Assembly: GCA_958299035.1 (NCBI GenBank)
Contig: CATQJL010000223.1
Location: 48,962,302-49,026,301 of the forward strand
Source of the DNA: Cylicocyclus nassatus
Lineage: Eukaryota > Nematoda > Chromadorea > Rhabditida > Strongylidae
Length of the DNA: 64,000 nucleotides
Direction: 5' to 3'
In this document: positions 12,196 through 24,900 of the stretch, in pieces
Position numbering within the stretch: the first letter of the stretch is position 1
How the letters are laid out: each line of letters starts with the position of its first letter
Notes under the pieces: generated by a model
Databases searched by the model: none
Seen by the model: only the letters and a program-made list of their open reading frames with translations
What the model was told of the DNA's origin: nothing
Translations under genes and position numbers: made by a program

Positions 12196-12986
12196 TGCTG
12201 TGCTCGATGTTGGTCTCCATGCGCAGTTTATATATTGCGCGGAGATCATAGCTATAGATTTTTTTGACCACAACTGCAATTTTATATAGCACCTTCACTT
12301 TCTTGAGGGTCGAATCAACTGTATTACACACTTAGTGTATCTCATTTAGTTTTGTTCTACTTTATTGTGGCGTTCATTTCAAAGCATTTCATTCAAAATC
12401 GGTATGATCGTCTTCTACCTCTACTCCCTCTCGTTTCTGTGCTTGTCTCCCACCTCTACTCTCTCGTTTCTGTATCTGTCGATCGTCTCTACAGAAATTA
12501 AGAAGTGCGATGCGAGCAATTAGAGGCGCGAGGAAGTCTGGGGCTCCCCAGGTACTCCCCACAGCAAAAGCGGGTTGCCTTTGCTGCCTCCTGCATGACG
12601 TCCTTTGCAGACAAAGATGGCATAGTCTAGTAAACGGAACTCATTGCTTCCTGCTCAATGTGAGAAAGCCTGTGGGTTGGCATAATTAATAATTAATAAG
12701 TAGGCATTCATGAAGAGCTACCAGGTGGTTTTTTCCTGGTCACCTGACATATAGTCAGGACAGGTGTATGTCAAAGGCGCAGTTTCCGGTTGTGGTGTTA
12801 TTGCCAGGTATCAACGCTAAAGGCGAATAAAAGCTTAAAGCTACTTGGAAATACTGCAGATTTTTGAAAAAATTATGTGGTTGCATGATGTCTTGCGTTC
12901 TCGAAACATCCTTGAAACATGAATGCTTAGAGTCAAAAAGCCGGAAAAACAAGTAATTTTGCTGTTGTTTAGGAAGCTAAAAGCGC
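12196..12986. other. Upstream region of the MULE-derived gene, no gene
   Basis: No coding exon is supported. TATATATT-like sequence at about 12229-12236 lies just upstream of the MULE-derived ATG and could be core promoter. A second copy of the dispersed repeat lies at about 12505-12600. Confidence 0.4.
12505..12600 (+). repeat. Dispersed repeat, copy 2
   Basis: Shares the agaggcgcgaggaagtct core and the tgctgcctcctgc end with the copies at about 10066-10165 and 24398-24490. Confidence 0.65.
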
Positions 12987-14253
12987 GGCGCTATTCCAGA
13001 ATACACAAACCAAAAATCAGAACCTCGGATTTTGCTAGAACTTTGCGCAGGGTTTATTCGACATGCTGATCACGAAAATGACATTCATTTTGCATGAAAG
13101 GACCATTCTATGGGGTTACGATAGGCATACGGCAGTGGCGTACCGAGGGGAGGGGCGGGGGGGGGGGGGCGCGCGTCCCCCCCCCCCCGAGAATGGGTCG
13201 CGAAATTTTTGAAAGTTACTTAAATGGGTTATAAAAATGTGCAAGTGACTTGTTTATTTTTGTAAATAATTAAAATAATTTTTAAAAATTTTTCAAAATT
13301 CAAATTAGCCTTGTAAAAAATTTTTTTCGGGGGCGTGGCTGACGCCACGCCCCCTTTTTCCAGATTTCAGGGGTCGGGGACCCGCAAAAGTTTTGAGAAC
13401 CACCCCAAAAAATTTTTCGGAGTGCGTGGCTAACGCCACGCGCCTTCTTTAGAAAAAAATTTTTGTCGCGCCCCCCCCCCCCGAGTCGAAATCCTGGGTA
13501 CGCCACTGGTATACGGTATGGGGTCAAAATCATAGATTTGGCTGCAATTGGTCTAGGGGGGTTATTCAACACTCTGATGCCGAATCATATTTGTTTCATA
13601 CGGTGGCGTCATTTTCTGGGGCTACGGTGGGTATATGGTAGGTGGTCATAATTGTGGATTTGCCTCTTGGTCCAGGGGGGTAGTTTGACATGCTGACGCT
13701 AGTCACGAATATCTTGTTTTTACCTCACGAAGACGTTTTCCGTTTTCCGACTCGTCCTATAGTCATGCCTTTCATACAGGACCATCGCCATGCGCGGCAC
13801 ATTCTGCGGCGGCTTTGGAAGCAAACACAGGGGAGGAAGATTTGCCCGCGTACCGTACGTCCTACCGTACCTAAAATATCCACACAGGAAAACGTCTTCG
13901 TGAGGTAAAAACAAGATATTCGTGATCAGCATGTCAAACTACCCCCCTGGACCAAGAGGCAAATCCACGATTTTGACCACCTACCATATACCCACCGTAG
14001 CCCCAGAAATGACGCCACCGTATGAAACAAATATGATTCGGCATCAGAGTGTTGAATAACCCCCTAAACCAATTTCAGCCAAATCTATGATTTTGACCCC
14101 ATACCGTATACCTACCGTAACCCCACAAACATAGTCCTTACATGCAAAGTGAATGTTATTTTCGTGATCAGCATGTCGAATAACCCCTGTACGCAAAGTT
14201 TTAGCAAAATCCGAGATTTTGAATTTTTCGGCTGCGTATTCTGCAATAGTACC
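12987..14253. mobile_element. Long foldback element, GGCGCTATTCCAG family
   Basis: Left arm (about 12987-13740, interrupted by a hAT MITE) and right arm (about 13885-14253) are inverted copies around a unique centre of about 140 bp. Ends are ggcgctattccagaatac and the reverse complement of ggtactattgcagaatac. Each arm carries internal repeats of a module containing ttattcgacatgctgatcac and a tacggtAGGTA-like stretch. No clear target duplication is left. A second member at 24795-25501 has the same end sequence and a clean 8-bp duplication. Confidence 0.75.
13133..13508. mobile_element. hAT-type MITE with CAGTGGCG ends, copy 1
   Basis: Inverted ends CAGTGGCGTACC and GGTACGCCACTG are flanked by gcatacgg and gtatacgg, a 7/8 target duplication. 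The interior has G- and C-runs on each side and AT-rich sequence, but no transposase. It is inserted into the left arm of the long foldback. Confidence 0.85.
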
Positions 14254-14254
14254 T

Positions 14255-15230
14255 ACCTTATTTCACCGTGACAAAGCGTTGTAGTGTAATCCCCTACTTG
14301 GTACATAAATTCAGGAGCTATTTCACATTAGTTGACCCAGAAATGAAAATTGCGAATTTGGATAAAACTTCGTATGGGGGGGGGGGGTATTTTGCACGCT
14401 GATTACGAACATCATAATTATTTCGTACAGTACTGTTATCTGGTGGAGTTAAGGTAGGATACGGTAGGCGGTCAAGATCACGGATTTCAAGGGGAGTTAC
14501 TTAGTACGCTGAACATGAGTAACATGTTCATTTCTTACGATAGCGCCGTCTCGGGTTACGGTGGGCATAAGGTATGTAGGTGGGCTAAAAATTCCGTATC
14601 TGATGACGTAAATGCTCAAAATTTTGCAAGGAGGTTCGCTAGCATGCTGTTAACACGTTGACGACAGCGTGCGTTTTTGGCTGTCTGCCTTGTGGGACAG
14701 TGCCTTCTTCTGTAAGTTGAGTATTTTTAGCTGAAATCAAGCAGGCCGTCATCTGTAGTATCCCTACAATGATTTTGAGAAGCAGCTAAGAAACGCGGAA
14801 GTAATTCCTAGGAATAAAGCATAAAAGAACTTCTAAAACCACAGTCATTGCATGACCCACCATGTGGGTCACATTGTCGTCAATGTGTTAATGAATATCT
14901 TGTTCCTTCGCTGCAAACGCCTTGTTGAGCATGATGTAAGTAATCATGCTCAAGACCTATAAGCGAAGCCTTGAGGAATTTCGGATATTTCAACCATATA
15001 CCGTAGTCCGAAAAAATGAACGCTATCGTACGAAGTGAATATGATTTCATTTTCAGCGTACCATAATTTCCCCCCCCCCTCAGACATTATTTGGGGCGAA
15101 TCCATGATTCTGACCCCCTACGGTTTTTTTTACCGTAACTCCATCAGAACTCGAATAATTGCGATATTCGTACTCAGTATGCAGAATAACCCCTTAGACG
15201 AAATCACAAAATGAGCAGCTAATTTCATGA
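14255..15230. repeat. Second foldback-like block with nested piggyBac-type MITE
   Basis: Sequences at about 14330-14650 and 14892-15230 are diverged inverted copies rich in the same tacggta and ccccttattcgacatgctga modules as the neighbouring foldback. The TTAA element at 14650-14891 sits between them. Ends could not be fixed. Confidence 0.5.
14650..14891. mobile_element. piggyBac-type MITE (TTAA target), copy 1
   Basis: Bounded by TTAA on both sides with inverted ends CACGTTGACGACA and TGTCGTCAATGTG, and a subterminal gacccaccatgtgggtc palindrome. It is 242 bp with no coding sequence. A related copy lies at 44551-44822. Confidence 0.8.
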
Positions 15231-16434
15231 GACGCCGTCAGTTGCACGCATGGTGGTAAGGCGCAAGCCATTGTTAGTCCACTTGATCCGCTTGATCCAC
15301 TTCATCCACTTCGCTATTGCTCAAATCAGTGAATTGACCTATAGCGATGTGGATGAAGTAAATCTAGCGGCCATTTTCTAAGTGGATTAAGTATGGTGTT
15401 GCATGAAATGCTTATTGAGTTGCAAAACTCGAGAATACAGTGAGTATGGTAAAGATGTATTGTGAAGATGTAGACTTAGCTCTTTGATTTACGCTTTCAC
15501 GGAAATTGAGCACTGCGCCTGTGACTGTGATTGACTGTTGTATCGGGAAGATTAGACATAAATTGGAATTTCTTTTGTCTCATTCATTACTGGAAAAAGG
15601 CGTGTACATTATTCTCTTTGATTGTTCAGAAGAAAATTGTCTATACTGAAGGCTGACCTAGGCAGTTCACAAAGTAGACACTCAAAATCTTGATGGTAAA
15701 TATTGAGCTGCTGAAGCTATACCGAGTGAAGGCGATAAATGGAATTTTAGATGGCTCTACCTGCGACATTCGTGCCCACTCACCCTCATCCTACTGCTCA
15801 AACGCAGAAAATTGTTTGTTAGTTGTACATTGTGGAAAATGAGATAGGACCATTCGGGGATTGGCGTGAAAAGAATCCAAGACCCTCAAACAAGATGTGG
15901 ATTTCGTGTAGGTCAACGTGTTTGTCAACGAACTCTAAGGTTAAAATCTCCGTATAGAACAGTGGGCTCTCCTTTCGGGGGGGGGGGGATAGATATTTCT
16001 CCAGATATTAGATGATTTGGTTTACTTCAACTATCGTTCTGGCTCATATGTAACTACAGCCTCAATTAATAATTATTGTATTATGATGTCCACTTCTGCG
16101 GAAAAGACTATTTAATTTCTTATTTATTCACTTTCGTAATTATGATTGTTTGCCGATTTTGAAGATTTGTCGCTTGTGTATGGTTTTGTAAATGTTTGCA
16201 AGATTCTCAATAATCTGGGAATTTTTTGCTGTTCAAAATGATATAGACACTGATATATAAGATCGATAATATCGCGCTGTCCCTGAGGCTCATATCGCAC
16301 CTCAGCGCGACGAGGTGCAAGGAATTCTCTCGGCGGAGAGTTCTAGATGGTTAGCGTAATTATCCTACCATATGCGACTGCGCTGACGCCAGCTCTGGCG
16401 GCTGGCTGGGTGCCACTTGCTACGCACCCTTTTA
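15231..16434. other. Non-coding, no gene seen
   Basis: AT-rich sequence with a small inverted repeat at about 15280-15385 (cttcatccac / gtggatgaag) and a G-run near 15978. No exon chain or domain is recognisable. Confidence 0.5.
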
Positions 16435-16525
16435 GAACCTCATGTAAGTAACTTTCAAAAATTTCAAGACCCATTCTCGGGAGGGAGAAGGGGGGGGGCG
16501 TTTGCAACCTTTTGGTCCGCCACTG
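16435..16525. mobile_element. Remnant of the CAGTGGCG hAT MITE
   Basis: Ends in ggtccgccactg and holds the family segment (gtaactttcaaaaatttc, then acccattctcgggaggg). Only one end is present. Confidence 0.6.
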
Positions 16526-16831
16526 CTCTAACATTTTCACTGCACACCCGTCTTCATTAAAAAAAAAAAACATTTTCCACGGGTCAAGCCTACCTTGAGT
16601 TGGAAATCTACGTCGAGGTAGCTGCCATAGTAAATTTTGGCGTTTTTGAAGATCACCTTCAAATTTTGACCTCAGGATTCGTTGGTGAATACGGCCACTG
16701 GACATTGCGTAGCTATGTCCGCGTTAGCACCCGTGCGCCAATGAAGATGATCTTCAAAAACGAGGTCTTTCTCTTGAAATTAGGTACGTTTCTGTAGTCT
16801 ACATGACTGCGCAAGTGGCTTATGTTTAGTC

Positions 16832-17558
16832 CAGGGCTCGGCACGAGCTGGCACCAGGGAAATTTCAAAAGGAATTCCCGTTTGATATTGAAAATTTTGT
16901 ACGAAGTCCCTTTTGACCTGTTTTGAAAACCCGTCATCATTATTATATTATTGTAAAAGAATGCAATAGTGTTTTCGTGCATTTCTGTTTCCATGAAAGA
17001 ACTTTTCACAGCTTTCTGAGCTTTTTAAGTGGACGAATCCCATCTTGAGAAGCAGAAAAAGCCGATTTTTCGACTGCGGAGCAGACCGAGTGGTTTTCAA
17101 ATTGCTATAAAACGCTGAAAAGAGAAGATTATGAAACCGTTTCTTCTCCGCATGTAATCTTTACGGTGTAGATACATTTTATGTAAAAAAAATATGAAAA
17201 CTTATATGAGCAAAGTGTCGGTGCCAGCTTAGCTGGCATCCAGCTGGCACGGTGCCAGCTAATTCAGAAAAAAGTTCGGCACAGCTTTCGTTCACATAAG
17301 TTTTCACAAATTTTTGGCCCGTAGTTCCGTTCCACCAGCGCGCATGCACACACCAAATTTGGTGTCATACTATTGCGTTTTGGCTGAGAACAACGCCTTT
17401 CTTTGTTGATGGACAGCTTGCCAATGGCATGCCGGTGGCATGCCGACGGCATTTTTGCGGCAGTTCTTGCCTCGGCCCCTGTAGAAACGATATCCCCTTT
17501 GCTTTCCGCCCTAAAAACGATATCTAGCTTGACTCAGTGCCAGCTGTGCTGAGCCCTG
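16832..17558. mobile_element. Non-autonomous hAT element, CAGGGCTCGGCA ends
   Basis: Inverted ends CAGGGCTCGGCA and TGCTGAGCCCTG are flanked by gtttagtc and gtttaatc, a 7/8 match of hAT-type 8-bp length. Subterminal regions carry many copies of the word GCTGGCA/TGCCAGC, possible transposase-binding sites. No transposase frame is present; length is 727 bp. Confidence 0.8.
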
Positions 17559-17566
17559 GTTTAATC

Positions 17567-18966
17567 GCATTGAAAGTTTGAGGATCTTGCAAGAATCTTA
17601 GATTTTTGAAAGGTTTTGAATTGGTGATTCATGTTGCCACACCCCTTTTAGAATTTCAAGATTAGCTCGCGTAAATTTGAACATCGAAAAATTTTGGAAT
17701 TCTCGATGTCTTTTCTGTGAAAGGTTGAAGAGGTCAGAATTTAAGAGTGAAAGTAATAAAAGTGAGTAATAAAGATTTTATCCTTATAAACACCGAAACA
17801 GTGCTGTAGTGTTCTTCCGACTCGATGTCAAAGTGTCGATGTCTCGGCATCATCTTGTCACTGAGCACAGCTTACTATTTATAATGGAGTATCTGCATAA
17901 ACGGCAGCGATATCGAAAGTTTCCTCTATCAAGAGCCGTTGCACTTTCTACCCCACTGTTGCTTTGTGTTCACAGTCGTTTGATGTTTTGAAATGTTCGA
18001 TTTAAAGCATCACACGCACACATTGCATCTGCTGTTGTACTGCAGCTATTCATAACCCTTCTCTCTGCATCTATTGTTGCCAGACACATGGGCTGTAGAA
18101 GTCAGACTTGATTTTGTAAGTTGGCAGTTGCTGAACTCTTGCGAGCTGGTCTTACTACTAGTTACTAGCGCATTTTCGCAGAGATGAAAAGAGAAAAGTG
18201 AATATCTGGGGTAAGGAAGTCTCGTCTTTTTGACAGTTTTCAAGAATTCTACAGGTGAATTTTGTGTTAAATTTATGGTAGCATTGAATAGAGTAGATCA
18301 AAGAAAATCGAGCAGTCAACTCTTTTTCTCAAATTTTTTTTTGATGGCGGTATGGTTGGTAAAGTAAAATAATAGGATTTTTTGTCAAGTTTTTGATAAT
18401 CATGCTTCAAAAACGACCCAAAGCTGGGAGAAATCCATAAATCATATGGACACATACGGTTTTGATTTGTCAAACATGATTGCTATAGTTGGTCAAATTT
18501 AAGCGATTTTTATTGTTGACATCCACAAATGCTTGAAGTTCTCACTTTTCTGGAGAAATTCGTAAACAGCAGGCCATAATCTTGCTTGTGGTCCGTAGGT
18601 AGTCAAAGGCTGCGTATCAGGTAATTACTTATCTGTGCTCTCACTACAGCTTAGAATAGAAATTCAGTAGTCAAAGTAGTGGTTATAGAAAAAAGTATTT
18701 TTTTCAGTTAAAATAGTGATTTTTCATTTCATCAGTGATAAAAAGTTTTGGTCAAAAGTATATGATAGAGTTGGGAACTTCCTCATAAATATCGTTGCTA
18801 AACGTAAGTAGCAGTCATTGGAAGTGTTGTAGAGCTTCGAATTTGCATGTCAAACGAAATTATTTATTAGACAACCTAACACCATTCCAGCTTTCAGTGG
18901 TCTTCATCACTGAGTTGTTTATATGCTGGGTAACACAAAAACCTTATTTGAATATGGAATTTTAGT
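17567..18966. other. Upstream region of rde-4, no gene
   Basis: No exon chain or known repeat is recognised. The last bases (aattttag, ending at 18965) form an acceptor one base before the rde-4 ATG, which fits spliced-leader trans-splicing, so the true promoter should lie within this interval. Confidence 0.45.
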
Positions 18967-21900
18967 ATGCCTACCCTCGAAGACTTTTTCACGCCCATTG
19001 ACGAGCTGAGGTACAGCGAACCTTCTTATTTTACCAGCAGTATGTCTAGCCAGTCAACCAGCACTGGAGCATTCGCTCAGGTATTTCTGTTTATCTCGCT
19101 CCTCTTCTGTCGAAACTATTGAACTTTGCAGAAAACTCCAGTCATGGCTCTCGATGAAGGTTCCCGACGAGTTTATGGAGTTGCACCAGAATATCAACTT
19201 ATCTCGGAGGTCCGTTCTCACAGTTTTGTCGACATGCGTTCTTGGTGGTAAAATGGCTGAAATTTAAGAGTTGGTCGGATGGGTTAGGCCGCAGGTAATT
19301 GTTTGTACTCGTGATTGAATAAGATAATTTTTATGGCAATATGTATTGATCAGTGGTCCGTTCGGGGGAAAGCAACGAAAAATCCTTTTGGGTGGAGGTG
19401 CGCGGCGTTAGCCATGCATTCCGAAGTATATGCTTGGGACGTATGGGATGCTTCTGAAAGTTTTTGCTGGCCTATAATCCCTATCTAGCAGTGGCGGACC
19501 GAGGGGGGGAGGCGGGGTGAGGGGAGGGGGGCGCCCCCTCCCCCCGAGAATTGGTCGCGAAATCTTTGAAACTTACCTATATGGGTTGTAAAAATGTGCA
19601 AACGACTTGTTTGCACTTGAAAATAATTAAAATAATTTTTAAAATTTTTAAAAATTCGTTTTAGCCTTATAAAAAACTTTTCAGACTTTAGGGGTCGGGG
19701 ACCCGCAAAAATTTTGAGAAGCACCCCAAAAAATTTTTCGGAGTGCGCGGCTAATGCCACGCACCTTCTTTAGAAAAATTTTTTTGTCGCGCCCCCCCCC
19801 CCCCGAAAAAAATTTCTCGGACCGCCACTGCTATCTAGGATGGGCGCCCTCGAAAAAAATTTGTCACAAGGTCAATTTGAATTCTCAAAAAATTCTAAAC
19901 GCCTCAATCCTTTACAAGCATAAACAAGCAGATCGCACATTTTTATAACCCATATAAGTATAATAACATTTGTTAGCTTAACAGTATGATGGCTAGGTCA
20001 AATGCTTTGAATAAACAGTTTCAGATCCTTAAATACTAGTTTTGAAAATGCCATCTGCATTTGTGGTGGTCACCTTAGTGTTTCTGGTTAGGTTCGCACT
20101 TTTTATTATTTTAGGATTACTTTAAGAAATCTGAAATTGGGTTGAGCCGTACGCACTGCAGTTTACTTCAGAAAGGATACCCAACAAGCTAAAACCTGTT
20201 TGATTAGGCTAATCAGAGTCGCTGGCTCGAATTATGAAGTTCGCATTTTACAGCAGCTCATTTATAAGTTAGTCAAGATTACCATAACACTGTATTCACA
20301 ATGTTCCGGAAATGTGATTACACCACGTAAAAGGCTTTGAAAACGCGTAAAAAAGAGAGCTGAAATTGGCGTGCATGAAATTCTTTTTGCACAATCTGCC
20401 AGATCTGTCTGGAAATGTTTTCGAATCAGTAGTTGAATCACAACGGCGCATGGTGCTGTTTTACCGTAATCCCACAGTATTGAAGAGGATTGACGACTTG
20501 CATATATACCCGTAAATTTCAAGCTGAAGCTATCCTATTGAATGGTACCTGAACATTGGCAAAATACTTTGTGGGAAGAGAGACGTTAACTTCTTTAGGT
20601 GCCGACCTTCAAAATATCCTGCCAACTAGCTGGCAAGTTCGTGACTTGCGATGCTAAAACAAAGAAAACGGCAAAACACCTTGCTGCGCGAGCGATGCTC
20701 CATGAAGTGATCAACAAAGGTAGACATGCTGAATTCGGTATCCCCGGTGAAACGATGCAGGAAGCCCATCAGGCTGTGTGAGTATGTACCTCACCATAAG
20801 AATTCTGTTCAATTCTCTATCTGGTTTCATCTAGTGATGCGCTTGTCTTTGGCGATGCACGCAATGAAGGAATTGAAGATGAGATGTTATCGCCCGAAAC
20901 TCTGAACGAAAACTACTCAGGGAAACTTCTACAACTGTTAGTAGTTTGGTTATTTTGCCTTAGCTGCTTGTGCAAATGGCTGCTGCAGGTGTCAGAGAAA
21001 AAGCATCGAGCCTCCACAATACTCTGTGAGTGAAGAGGGACCCCCAAATGATAGGACATATACGACTATCTGTAGGGTAAGTGTTTTTCGCCTCTATAAT
21101 GTGCTACATTTTGATGGTCCCTACTTTATAGAAATCTTCGTGCACAAACACTTTTAGGTTGTCAATCAAGAGGCCAAAGGTGTCGCCAAGCAAAAAAAGG
21201 TTTCAAAGAACATAGCCTCCCAAAGAATGCTCAACCTTCTCATGGAAGGCATCGGCAAGATGAATGAAGATCTAGATCTAGAGAAAGGTAAGTTTTCTGT
21301 TTTTGCACGTTATGCACGATCAGAAGGGCATGCACGGTTTCAGCTGGCACTCCATCTAAAGAGAACCACGAAGAAAATGCGGATACTGAAGGTAAAAACG
21401 AAAGCCTCACGGGCTTGAGCCTGATAAGCTAGCAGCGCGCATTATTTGTTAGAAAAGGAATTTTTGAACTCTATGATGCGCACTATATATAGGATATGGA
21501 GTAAAACAGCTTTTCTTTTCAGCTAAAGAAATTGCTTTTCTTCTCAACTTCTGAATCCATTCCAGCTTTCCAAGGAATGAAATTCACGTATTTTTATGAT
21601 AAGGGGCAATTGCGCGGAAAATGCGGAAGAGACTAGGAAATTGAGGGAAATGTAAAATTGTGATTTTGCTTTTGTTGTCAACATACATCGTAATCTGATG
21701 ATTCAAACCGTCTTGCGCGAATATGTAGAGGTATGCTCACTAATAATCATATCGATATCTGTTAACTGGGAATGAAAAAAAAAAAGAATGAAAGCCCAAG
21801 AATCGCTAAAATTGGAGGGACGTTGTTTTTAGACTACTTATCAAAGATTGCGCTTTTTGTTAGTATATTCGTGAGTCTTCTCCTTTAAATTCCTTGGAAT

Positions 21901-24900
21901 TGCTCCTTCGAAATCTTCTCAGCACTTTTAATCGAATGTAATGAGTACTTACAATGTTTTATGGTACAGCGAAAAGTAACTAGAGAGGTTGTCTGATTCG
22001 CTGGTCGATGTATCATCATGGGCCTGTTGTAATTCATGGTTCCAGGTGCGCAATCAGCGGAGAATAGTGTAAGTGGGCGGGGTCGGGACGAGGGAGGCGG
22101 GGCACCAAAATGCAGACAAAGCTTCGTAAAAAGATCGTTTTCGCTTTTCATTCGATGAAAAGCCCGTATATGGATTCCTCATGGCGAGAAAGCTCCGAAA
22201 TTTGAGAAACTGGAAAACGAAATTCTGCCGAGACACCGCTGCCTTTGAAGGCAATGTCCGGGCAAAAACTCGATTTTTAGAAAATCCACTTTTCGATTAT
22301 CCGCAACGCTGAGTCCGAAAACACACATTAGAAGGCGCGAAAACGGCGAGAACATGCGTTTTCCAAAACCTTAGAATCTGGAATTCGGCGGTCCCGCCAA
22401 GGCTGAGACGTAAGCGCTTCGGGACCCTATGATTTTGATTGTGGCGGCATTCGTACTCTGCTGCATAGCAGGGATTTCACAGATTGGAGGACCCCGCCTA
22501 AAGGCGTAAGTTTCCCCACTTCCAAATCGTTTTTCTTGCTTTACGTCGAATGTTATAACCTCGTACTTACGCGATGGTGTGTCTGAGGAGATCCACATTC
22601 GCATGGCACTGAAATTCCAAAATCCCCTCCTTGTCCGGACACTGCCGTCATTGTTGATGTGTAAAAGGCCAGCGCGTCAGATAGCTAAGCTACATTATTA
22701 CTTTTGGGGTAAAATCTGTTTTGGTTCCCTTTTATGATGTGCAAGCACACTGCATTATTCATGACGATGGCTAGGCCGACTTCGAAGAGTTGAAATCACC
22801 TAGTGTTTCTGCATCTGATTCAGATTTAAGAAAGTATTTCGGTTTTTGTGGGAAAAACATCTTCTATCTCCAAAAAATATTCAAAAAATCAAATTGCTTT
22901 CAAATAAGGGGGCGGGGCTTGCAATGTCTTATCCTGAGGAGCTCCTAATTAATGCGAGTCTGAATGTGTCTGGCGAGCACTCATTTAGGTGCGAGAATTT
23001 GGCTCGGGTGAGAAACTCCTCCCCCCCCCCCCCCCTGAATTTGTTGCTGTGGCACATATGCGGTCAGCAGTGACACCGCGCGCGGCGAGCTCTTGCCGCG
23101 CACAATTCTGTGCCTCACAAAAACTCTCCGGTGCTAAAGTTGCACGGCGCCACAGTAGGGGGGGGGGGGGTGGCGGCAGATACATGACTCGATGCCATAA
23201 GTAACATTGCGGCAGGAGTACTCACGGAAAGGTGAGGCCTGTACTGCTGGACTTCGCGTTGCGGCGTTTCGCGAAAAATCGTGACCCCTGACCCGTACCC
23301 AACATATGCCTCTCATAGGCTTTCGTATGACGTGGACCATTGCCAGTGCACTATGAGGTAGTGGCGGGAACAGTCTGGTTTGAATATGAGACGGAAACAA
23401 TTTTAATGCCACCTTTTGCTTTTATTTTGTGCTCTGTTGACTTTGTCATTTTGAGTCTTCTTGCGCGAACTTTTATTCGCTTCTGGTTTCTAGCGTTGCT
23501 TGCAAAACCATTGCACCTTGGGAATTATCTAAGAAGGTCGGGGGAGGGGGTGGGGGGCACCAGAAAACTGCGCTATCGGTGTTTGGTAGGGTTGGACTTG
23601 AATCCGGGCAAGGCACATGAAAATAGTCACAAGAAATGAATAATTGCTTTCGTCTATTTTGCTTCTATTTTCTTTCTTATATTGCACTTTCTTCCATCGC
23701 ATCGCGATGACTAATTGCTTTTCTAGATTGCTTTCAGAGACTGAAGTTCTATAGAAAAAAGTTGTCTACCTTCTGAGAAATGCTGAAATGACGATCTGTA
23801 ATGAAGTAACCTTTTTGAGCCCCATGTTTGGTAAATAGATCGCACAGTTCTAGATCGTCTTTATTGAGGAAGTTGCTCAAATTATTGGCAGTGCATCTTA
23901 AGTCATCAGCTGTTTTGTCACATTTCTCTGAGAACGGATATTCACAGAAGCTTTTGCATTCGGAGGAGAATTCATTTTTAGAGTAATGGATAATCTGGAC
24001 GTCAGCCTTGCTATCCTCAGCCATGATCGGTTCCAGCTTATCGAGTCAGGTTTAAGGCACTTTTCTTCAAAATCCGTTAAACAGAAAGGGTTAATTCTGC
24101 CGTAAAAAAAAGAAGACGTGTGCTATCAGTCTTCGAAGTCGTTGTTTTCGATCGAAATGATTGAAATGAGTAAGAATTACAAGAATATGTTTAAGATTCC
24201 GAATTGAAGATCTGACAGGTTATGCGTCTAAATCAACTCAAAAACTCATATTTTTAGAGCGACTTTAATGTTGAGAGGCTCCGAGACTTTTGAAAATTTA
24301 TCATTTTATTTGCTATTGATTCAAAACATAAAATCCATATTTGCAATCTATCATGCTTGAAAGTGAACAATTGAGGTCATCTCAAGTGATTCAAGGCGCG
24401 AAGAAGTAATTAGAGGCGCGAGGAAGTCTAAAGCTCCTTAGATTCTTCCAAAGCAAAAGCGGCAAGCCATTGCTGCCTCCTGCCCGACCGCCGGATAATC
24501 TGCTTACCATTTGTTGCTGGGTCCTATGCAGGCTATTCCTATGCAACTTATTATCGTTTTGGAAAGTTACACTTTGGATAAAGCTTAGTCAATCTTAATC
24601 TGAGTAACACACCACATCATCGGAGTTAGATTTGGTTGACTTGCAAGAAAGCTCCACCTTTCTCAACATCTTTTTTCGTATATCATTTTGATACCAAGTA
24701 GTGTACGGAGAGGGGGGGGGGGGGAGGAGCCTTTCTCTCTCCCTGAGAATGGGTCGCGAAATTTTTGCAGGTTACATGAGATATAAAAATGTGCGGCGCT
24801 ATTCCAGGATCCGGGCCCCAAAATTTTTTTCGCATGGATTTTGCTGAAACTCGGCCCGGAGGAGTTATTCGGCCCGCTGATGCTGAATATCACATTGGTT

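Larger units (their letters stand above)
21392..24690. other. First half of rde-4 intron 7
   Basis: Contains GC-rich blocks at about 22060-22120 and 22370-22510, C- and G-runs at about 23022-23035 and 23159-23170, and the third copy of the dispersed repeat at about 24398-24490. Apart from one possible small reading frame on the minus strand (23749-24024), no gene is seen. Confidence 0.45.
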
